NCBI RefSeq assembly: GCF_000743355.1
Contig: NZ_JQEI01000013.1
Span: 1-64,000 of the forward strand
DNA length: 64,000 nucleotides
Source of the DNA: Serratia sp. Ag1
GTDB taxonomy: Bacteria > Pseudomonadota > Gammaproteobacteria > Enterobacterales > Enterobacteriaceae
Direction: 5' to 3'
Under the pieces are notes generated by a model, which was given only the letters and a program-made list of their open reading frames with translations, had not been told where the DNA came from and made no database searches. Made by a program: the position numbers and the translations under genes. Every line of letters starts with the position of its first letter. The first letter of the stretch is position 1. Below, one piece after another: positions 59,383 to 64,000 of the stretch.

Positions 59383-60708
59383 TTACTGCGCGGCAGCGGT
59401 ATCGGCGGCTTCAGGTTCAGCGGTGGCCTGCTGCTGTTCCTGCTCTAGCAATTGTTTTTCATACACTTTGAAGAACGGCAACCAGATCGCCAGATCGATC
59501 ACCATCAAGAGCAGCACCAGTAACGCCGCGCGGACATCCCAAGACGCAGAGATCATCGCCCCTAGCGGGGCTGGTGCGGTCCAGGGGGCCATCGCAACCA
59601 TTTTTTCCACCAAGTCCCAGTTCAACGCGAAGTAGGCCAAGGTCGCGTTGACCATCGGGACGACGATCAGCGGGATAAACAGCGTTGGGTTCATCACTAC
59701 CGGTGAACCGAACAGCAGCGGTTCATTGATGTTGAAGGCGGCGGGTACCACGCTCAGCTTGCCGATGGTGCGCAGATGAATAGAGCGGCTACGCATATAC
59801 AGAAAAGCCAGCACCAGCGTGGAACCTGAGCCGCCGATACAGACATAGAACGACCAGAATGGCGCGGTGAGGGTTTGCGTGCTGGCTGCGCCGTGCGCGA
59901 CCAGCGCAGCGTTGGTCGCCAGGTTAGCCATAAAGATTGGGTTGAGCAGGCCGGTCACGATGTTGTCACCGTGAATACCGGCAAACCACAGCAGGTTGGC
60001 GATCAGCACGGCCAGCAGGATGGCAGGCAGAGTATCACTGGCAGAAATCAGTGGCTGGAACAGATGCATAATGGCATCCGGCAGCAGAAGCTGGAATTCG
60101 CTCTGCATCAGAATGCTGATCGGGTACACCGTCAGCAGAATGCCCACTACCGGGTACAGCAGTTCGAACGAACGCGCAATTGCCGGTGGCACCTGTTCCG
60201 GCATGCGGATGGTAATGCGGTACTTTTTCAGCAGACGAATCAGTTCAACTGACCAGATCGCGCAGATCAGGGCGGTAAATACCCCTTGGCCGCCTAGAAA
60301 ATCGAGCGACATCTTATTATCAACCTGCGGTGCTGCCGCCAGCAGAAATGCCATCAGCGACAGTAACCCGGCGGTCAAGGCATCCAGGCCGTAGTGTTTG
60401 GCCAGGCTGTAGGCAGTGCCAATCGCAACGAACACGCTCATCAGACCCATGGTCATAAAGAATGGCATGGTGATGGTATTCCAGTGAGTTTTGGCAAAAC
60501 TCAGCCATGCCTGCCCGAAACCGGAAGTGGTATTGGCATCAAACGGCGGGTTGGCGACGATCAGCATAATACTGCCGACAATCAGGAACGGCATGGCGGA
60601 AATAAAACCATCGCGGATAGCGATAATATGGCGCTGGCTACCGATCCGCCCAGCCAGCGGGGCAACATGGTTTTCCACCACGCGCATCAGAGAAGCGTAA
60701 AGGCTCAT
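59383..60708 (-). CDS. PTS lactose/cellobiose-family EIIC permease
   Basis: 441-residue membrane permease of the Lac/Cel PTS family, about 8-10 transmembrane helices. The start is the ATG at 60708 after GGAGAG; eight upstream residues are not conserved. Family segments include HGDNIVTGLLNPIF and FNINEPLLFGSPVVMNP, the substrate-binding NEP motif. It transports a beta-linked disaccharide with phosphorylation by EIIB. The C-terminus is Gln/Ala/Glu-rich. Confidence 0.92.
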   Translation of the reverse strand: MSLYASLMRVVENHVAPLAGRIGSQRHIIAIRDGFISAMPFLIVGSIMLIVANPPFDANTTSGFGQAWLSFAKTHWNTITMPFFMTMGLMSVFVAIGTAYSLAKHYGLDALTAGLLSLMAFLLAAAPQVDNKMSLDFLGGQGVFTALICAIWSVELIRLLKKYRITIRMPEQVPPAIARSFELLYPVVGILLTVYPISILMQSEFQLLLPDAIMHLFQPLISASDTLPAILLAVLIANLLWFAGIHGDNIVTGLLNPIFMANLATNAALVAHGAASTQTLTAPFWSFYVCIGGSGSTLVLAFLYMRSRSIHLRTIGKLSVVPAAFNINEPLLFGSPVVMNPTLFIPLIVVPMVNATLAYFALNWDLVEKMVAMAPWTAPAPLGAMISASWDVRAALLVLLLMVIDLAIWLPFFKVYEKQLLEQEQQQATAEPEAADTAAAQ

Positions 60709-60724
60709 GGTTCTCTCCGCAGAG

Positions 60725-61027
60725 TCAGTCAATCAGGCTGAGGGCGTGTTCCAGCACTTTGTCGCCACGCATTGTGCCGTAATCCATCATGTCGATGACG
60801 GCGACCTGCAGGCCATGGGGTTCCGCGAGTTTGCTGAAGCGCGCCAGTTCGTATCTCACCTGTGGCCCCAGCAGGACAACGTTCGCGGTGGGCAGTTCGG
60901 CCTCGAAATCAGCAGCCGGTACTGCGACGATCTCCAGGTGCAGTTCACGTTTCTGCGCTTCGGCTTGCATGCGCTTGACCAGCATGCTGGTGGACATTCC
61001 TGCGGCACAACACAGCACAATCTTCAT
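60725..61027 (-). CDS. PTS lactose/cellobiose-family EIIB component
   Basis: 100 residues from the ATG at 61027, 8 bases after GGGGGAG; a GTG three bases earlier is possible. The phosphorylated cysteine is in the P-loop CCAAGMSTSMLV near the start. It receives phosphate from EIIA and hands it to the incoming sugar. It is the first gene of the PTS operon; order is IIB, IIC, IIA, GH4, LacI. Confidence 0.92.
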   Translation of the reverse strand: MKIVLCCAAGMSTSMLVKRMQAEAQKRELHLEIVAVPAADFEAELPTANVVLLGPQVRYELARFSKLAEPHGLQVAVIDMMDYGTMRGDKVLEHALSLID

Positions 61028-61059
61028 CACTTTAGCTCCCCCGTTATTCTTATGTTTTA

Positions 61060-61085
61060 TTAGCGCTAAATGAGAGCGCTCTCAT
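61060..61085 (-). promoter_or_regulatory. Probable LacI-family operator of the PTS operon
   Basis: A perfect 16-base palindrome, ATGAGAGCGCTCTCAT (61070-61085), is centred on CG as LacI-family operators are, and resembles the CelR operator TGGGAGCGCTCCCA. It lies 43-58 bases before the first gene. A second perfect palindrome, TTAGCGCTAA (61060-61069), abuts it. On the minus strand TTGATT and TATTCA, 18 bases apart, just upstream could be the promoter. Confidence 0.75.
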
Positions 61086-61164
61086 TGAATAAGCGTAACC
61101 AGATTACAGAATCAAACCGGGAGTTAAGTCGCAAAAAATAAGTGGAAGAGGAAGAGGGTAAAAA

Positions 61165-61257
61165 ATGCGTGATCCACTTGGCAAAAATGAGTACGGCGAT
61201 CATACTGTCGGCAGGCCAAAAAGCAGTCTGAGTAAGAAATATCCTGCAATTACTTAA
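61165..61257 (+). CDS. Possible 30-residue small protein upstream of ppiA
   Basis: An ATG preceded by GAGGAAGAGGG, a strong ribosome site 6 bases away, opens a 30-codon frame (begins MRDPLGKNEYGDH, ends KKYPAIT). The peptide is basic and Lys/Pro/Gly-rich, with no membrane segment. I do not recognise it. It lies in the 316-base gap between the PTS operon and ppiA, in the ppiA direction. It may be chance; conservation in relatives would decide. Confidence 0.3.
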   Translation: MRDPLGKNEYGDHTVGRPKSSLSKKYPAIT

Positions 61258-61346
61258 ATATTGGTAAATGGCTGGCGCTATCAGGGGGAGCTCTTTAGAA
61301 TCAAGGCGCTTTTCCGTTGTTTGTCTCTTAGAGAAAGGACCCGTTC

Positions 61347-61916
61347 ATGTTCAAACGTACTTTAGTGACCTTCGTTGCGCTGTGTTCCCTGATAGCAACG
61401 GCTCCTGCTGCATTAGCCGCCGGTGAAACCCGCGTGATGCTGACCACCTCGGCAGGCAATATTGAATTAGCGCTCGACAGCCAGAAAGCTCCCGTTTCTA
61501 CGAAGAACTTCATCGACTACGTGAACAGCGGTTATTACAACAACACCGTTTTCCACCGTGTGATCCCAGGTTTTATGATTCAGGGCGGTGGTTTCGCGGC
61601 GGATATGCAACAGAAAGCGACCGGTGCAGCAATCAAGAACGAAGCTGACAACGGCCTGCGCAATCTGCGCGGGACTATTTCCATGGCGCGTACTGCCGAT
61701 AAAGACAGCGCGACCAGCCAGTTCTTCCTGAACGTGGCGGATAATGCCTTCCTCGATCATGGCCAGCGTGATTTCGGTTATGCGGTATTTGGTAAAGTGG
61801 TGAAAGGGATGGACGTGGTGGACAAGATCTCCCAGGTGCCAACCGGCAACGTAGGGCCTTACCAGAACGTGCCAACCACACCCGTCGTCATCCTGTCGGC
61901 CAAAGTGCTGCCATAA
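61347..61916 (+). CDS. ppiA: Periplasmic peptidyl-prolyl cis-trans isomerase PpiA (cyclophilin)
   Basis: 189 residues: a signal peptide (cleavage near ALAAG, residue 25) followed by a cyclophilin domain. Active-site segments are [15 protein letters not shown] and [10 protein letters not shown]. It speeds proline isomerisation in periplasmic protein folding. It is placed after tsgA in E. coli; here the PTS operon separates them. AGAAAGGAC precedes the start. A hairpin follows the stop. Confidence 0.95.
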   Translation: MFKRTLVTFVALCSLIATAPAALAAGETRVMLTTSAGNIELALDSQKAPVSTKNFIDYVNSGYYNNTVFHRVIPGFMIQGGGFAADMQQKATGAAIKNEADNGLRNLRGTISMARTADKDSATSQFFLNVADNAFLDHGQRDFGYAVFGKVVKGMDVVDKISQVPTGNVGPYQNVPTTPVVILSAKVLP

Positions 61917-61929
61917 ACCCCCTTCTTAT

Positions 61930-61957
61930 GACTTGGAGTTGGCCACAGCTCCAAGTC
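61930..61957 (+). terminator. ppiA terminator
   Basis: A perfect 9-bp stem, GACTTGGAG and CTCCAAGTC, lies 13 bases after the ppiA stop and is followed by TGTTA. The T tract is short. Confidence 0.55.
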
Positions 61958-62106
61958 TGTTAGCTTCCGCTTGGCGGCTGGCTTGTTCTCTTCCCACCGA
62001 AGCTTTGCCTACATCACTGTTTTCTTCCTCTTGGCATGCTCTAATCAGCGCCCATAACCAGACCTTTTAGTTATCTGCCTTTGTTGTTTATGATGAGCTG
62101 TTGTTT

Positions 62107-63792
62107 ATGTATGAATTCAACCAGGTTTTGCTGCTGTTACAGCAGATGTGTGTTTATCTTGTTATCGCCTATTTATTAAGCAAGACACCGCTGTTTATTC
62201 CGCTGATGCAGGTCACCATCCGCCTGCCACACAAGCTGCTGTGCTACGTCATTTTCTCCGTATTCTGCATCATGGGCACTTACTTCGGTTTGCACATTCA
62301 GGATTCGATCGCCAATACCCGGGCGATCGGTGCCGTATTGGGCGGCTTGCTCGGTGGGCCTTCCGTTGGCTTTCTGGTTGGCCTGACCGGCGGCCTGCAC
62401 CGCTACACCCTCGGGGGCATGACCGATGTGGCCTGTGCAGTGTCGACGGTGGCCGAAGGGCTGGTGGGCGGCATAGTACACAGTATTGCCATGCGGCGCG
62501 GGCGTATCGATCTGCTGTTCAACCCCCTGTTTGTGGCAGGGGTGGCGTTAAGCACCGAAGTGCTGCAGATGGTTATCATCCTGGCGATTGCCCGACCATT
62601 CCCGGAAGCACTGCTGCTGGTGGAACATATTGCTTTACCGATGCTGATCGCCAATACGCTTGGGGCTGCGATGTTTATGCAGATCCTATTGGATCGGCGG
62701 GCGATGTTTGAGAAATACACCAGCGCCTTTTCTTCAAAAGCGCTGAAGATCGCCGAACGCACCGAAGGTATTTTGCGGCAAGGGTTCGACCAGGAAAACA
62801 GCATGAAGGTGGCGCGCGTCATTTATCAGGAGTTGGGCATTGGTGCCGTGGCGATCACCGACCGTGACAAATTGCTGGCTTTTATCGGCATTGGTGACGA
62901 TCACCACCTGCCGGGGACGCCGATCTCTTCGGTGCATTCTCACCGGGCGATTGATCACAATGAAGTGGTGTATGCCGATGGTAACGAACTGTCTTACTGC
63001 TGTTCAATCAACGCCAGTTGCAAACTGGGGTCGACGCTGGTGATCCCGCTGCGTGGCGAGAATCAGCAGGTGATCGGTACTATCAAGCTGTACGAACCCA
63101 AAACCAAACTGTTCAGCACCATCAATCGTACCTTGGGGGAAGGGATCGCCAGCCTGCTGTCGGCACAAATCATGGCGGGGCAATATGAACGGCATAAACA
63201 GCTGTTGGCGCAGTCGGAAATCAAGCTGCTGCACGCCCAGGTGAACCCGCACTTCCTGTTCAATGCGTTAAATACGCTGGTGGCGGTGATTCGTCGCGAC
63301 GGCGAACGAGCCTGCGAACTGGTGCAATACCTTTCCACCTTTTTCCGCAAAAACCTGAAGCGCTCCGATGATGAAGTGAGTCTGGCGGATGAGCTTGAGC
63401 ATGTGAATGCCTATTTGCAGATAGAAAAGGCCCGCTTTGCCGATCGGTTGGAGATTAACGTTTCGCTGCCGGAAGAGTTGCTGGCGGTGAGATTACCTGC
63501 CTTTTCACTGCAGCCGATTGTAGAAAATGCCATCAAGCACGGGACTTCACACTTGTTGGGGATTGGCCGGATCGATATTGGCGCTCGGCGCGAAGGGGAA
63601 CATCTGTTGCTGCAGGTGACCGACAATGCCGGGCTGTTTTGCCCACAGGCGGGCGGCAGCGGCTTGGGAATGAACCTGGTGGATCGGCGGATCCGCGTGC
63701 GCTATGGGGAAGATTACGGGGTACAGGTCGCCTGCGAGGCTGAAACCTTTACCTGCATTACCTTGAGCGTGCCGTTGGCGAGGGCTGCCTGA
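62107..63792 (+). CDS. btsS: Pyruvate-sensing histidine kinase BtsS (YehU)
   Basis: 561 residues, equal to E. coli BtsS. The N-terminus is a 5TM-LYT sensor (about 1-200) with [20 protein letters not shown] and [20 protein letters not shown]-like domain follows (about 215-350), then a LytS-type kinase with the phosphorylated His in [15 protein letters not shown] and an ATPase box [11 protein letters not shown]. The start is the ATG at 62107; a TTG six bases earlier adds two residues not found in the family. It senses extracellular pyruvate and signals to BtsR; in E. coli the target is the btsT transporter gene. Confidence 0.95.
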   Translation: MYEFNQVLLLLQQMCVYLVIAYLLSKTPLFIPLMQVTIRLPHKLLCYVIFSVFCIMGTYFGLHIQDSIANTRAIGAVLGGLLGGPSVGFLVGLTGGLHRYTLGGMTDVACAVSTVAEGLVGGIVHSIAMRRGRIDLLFNPLFVAGVALSTEVLQMVIILAIARPFPEALLLVEHIALPMLIANTLGAAMFMQILLDRRAMFEKYTSAFSSKALKIAERTEGILRQGFDQENSMKVARVIYQELGIGAVAITDRDKLLAFIGIGDDHHLPGTPISSVHSHRAIDHNEVVYADGNELSYCCSINASCKLGSTLVIPLRGENQQVIGTIKLYEPKTKLFSTINRTLGEGIASLLSAQIMAGQYERHKQLLAQSEIKLLHAQVNPHFLFNALNTLVAVIRRDGERACELVQYLSTFFRKNLKRSDDEVSLADELEHVNAYLQIEKARFADRLEINVSLPEELLAVRLPAFSLQPIVENAIKHGTSHLLGIGRIDIGARREGEHLLLQVTDNAGLFCPQAGGSGLGMNLVDRRIRVRYGEDYGVQVACEAETFTCITLSVPLARAA

Positions 63793-64000
63793 TGTTAACC
63801 ATATTGATTGTTGATGATGAACCGTCGGCCCGCGATAACCTGCGCCATCTGCTGGAAGAAGAAGAGGGCGTGACGATTATCGGCGAGTGCGCCAATGCGA
63901 TTGAAGCCATCAGCCAGATCCACCGTTTGCAACCGGACGTGGTGTTTCTGGATATTCAGATGCCGCGTATCAGCGGGCTGGAAATGGTGGGGATGCTCGA
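63792..64000 (+). CDS. btsR: LytTR-type response regulator BtsR (YehT), 5' part
   Basis: The first 69 codons are in the window, the rest lies beyond it. The receiver domain begins [16 protein letters not shown], and the phosphorylated Asp is in [16 protein letters not shown] near residue 56. The ATG shares one base with the btsS stop (TGATG). The family ends in a LytTR DNA-binding domain, not visible here. Confidence 0.93.
   Translation, partial: MLTILIVDDEPSARDNLRHLLEEEEGVTIIGECANAIEAISQIHRLQPDVVFLDIQMPRISGLEMVGML

Overview
The window looks like chromosomal core sequence from a gammaproteobacterium of the order Enterobacterales, most likely Serratia or a close relative in Yersiniaceae. That genus call is inferred from protein resemblance and gene order recalled from memory, not from a search. 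Most of the window keeps the Escherichia coli mal/ompB/dam/nir gene order: glpEGR, malT, malPQ, nfuA, gntX, bioH, feoABC, tex, greB, ompR-envZ, pckA, hslO, hslR, yrfG, igaA, nudE, mrcA, hofMNOPQ, aroKB, damX, dam, rpe, gph, trpS, cysG, nirCDB, tsgA and ppiA. Accessory pieces are set between these blocks. No tRNA, rRNA or CRISPR array was seen.

Layout. 1-3735: tail of an IS3-family transposase, a chaperone/usher fimbrial usher that has lost its 5' end at the IS junction, and a two-domain fimbrial adhesin. 3755-7074: glpR, glpG and glpE, then a passenger-less autotransporter-type beta-barrel protein, all on the minus strand. 7100-14887: maltose regulator malT, divergent from malPQ. 14893-20085: nfuA, gntX, bioH and the ferrous iron operon feoABC with Fur-like and FNR-like sites. 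20145-25541: tex, greB, ompR-envZ. 25537-26315: a FitAB/VapBC-type toxin-antitoxin pair. 26353-36315: pckA, heat-shock genes hslO and hslR, yrfG, igaA, nudE and mrcA. 36437-39946: the hofMNOPQ DNA-uptake/type IV pilus-like operon. 40094-46739: aroK, aroB, damX, dam, rpe, gph and trpS, with two ERIC-like repeats around aroK. 46740-47235: a non-coding stretch rich in perfect hairpins. 47236-52513: cysG and nirCDB with a textbook FNR plus NarL/NarP promoter. 52651-55287: codBA (cytosine use). 55306-56490: tsgA. 56686-61085: a beta-glucoside PTS operon (IIB, IIC, IIA, GH4 phospho-glycosidase, LacI regulator) with a CelR-like operator. 61165-64000: a possible 30-codon gene, ppiA, btsS and the start of btsR.

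How the genes work together. nirBD make the NADH-dependent nitrite reductase, cysG makes its siroheme and nirC moves nitrite. malT activates malPQ for maltodextrin use. feoABC imports Fe(II), and nfuA delivers Fe-S clusters. aroKB feed the shikimate pathway. ompR-envZ, igaA, mrcA and damX concern the envelope. The PTS operon brings in and phosphorylates a beta-linked disaccharide such as cellobiose, the GH4 enzyme splits the phosphorylated sugar, and the LacI-family protein probably represses the operon.

The least ordinary parts are the IS-truncated usher, the orphan barrel protein between malT and glpE, the toxin-antitoxin pair between envZ and pckA, the split terminator palindrome between nudE and mrcA, and the hairpin chain between trpS and cysG. 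None of these amounts to a clearly new multi-gene system; the hairpin chain and the orphan barrel are the best candidates for something undescribed.
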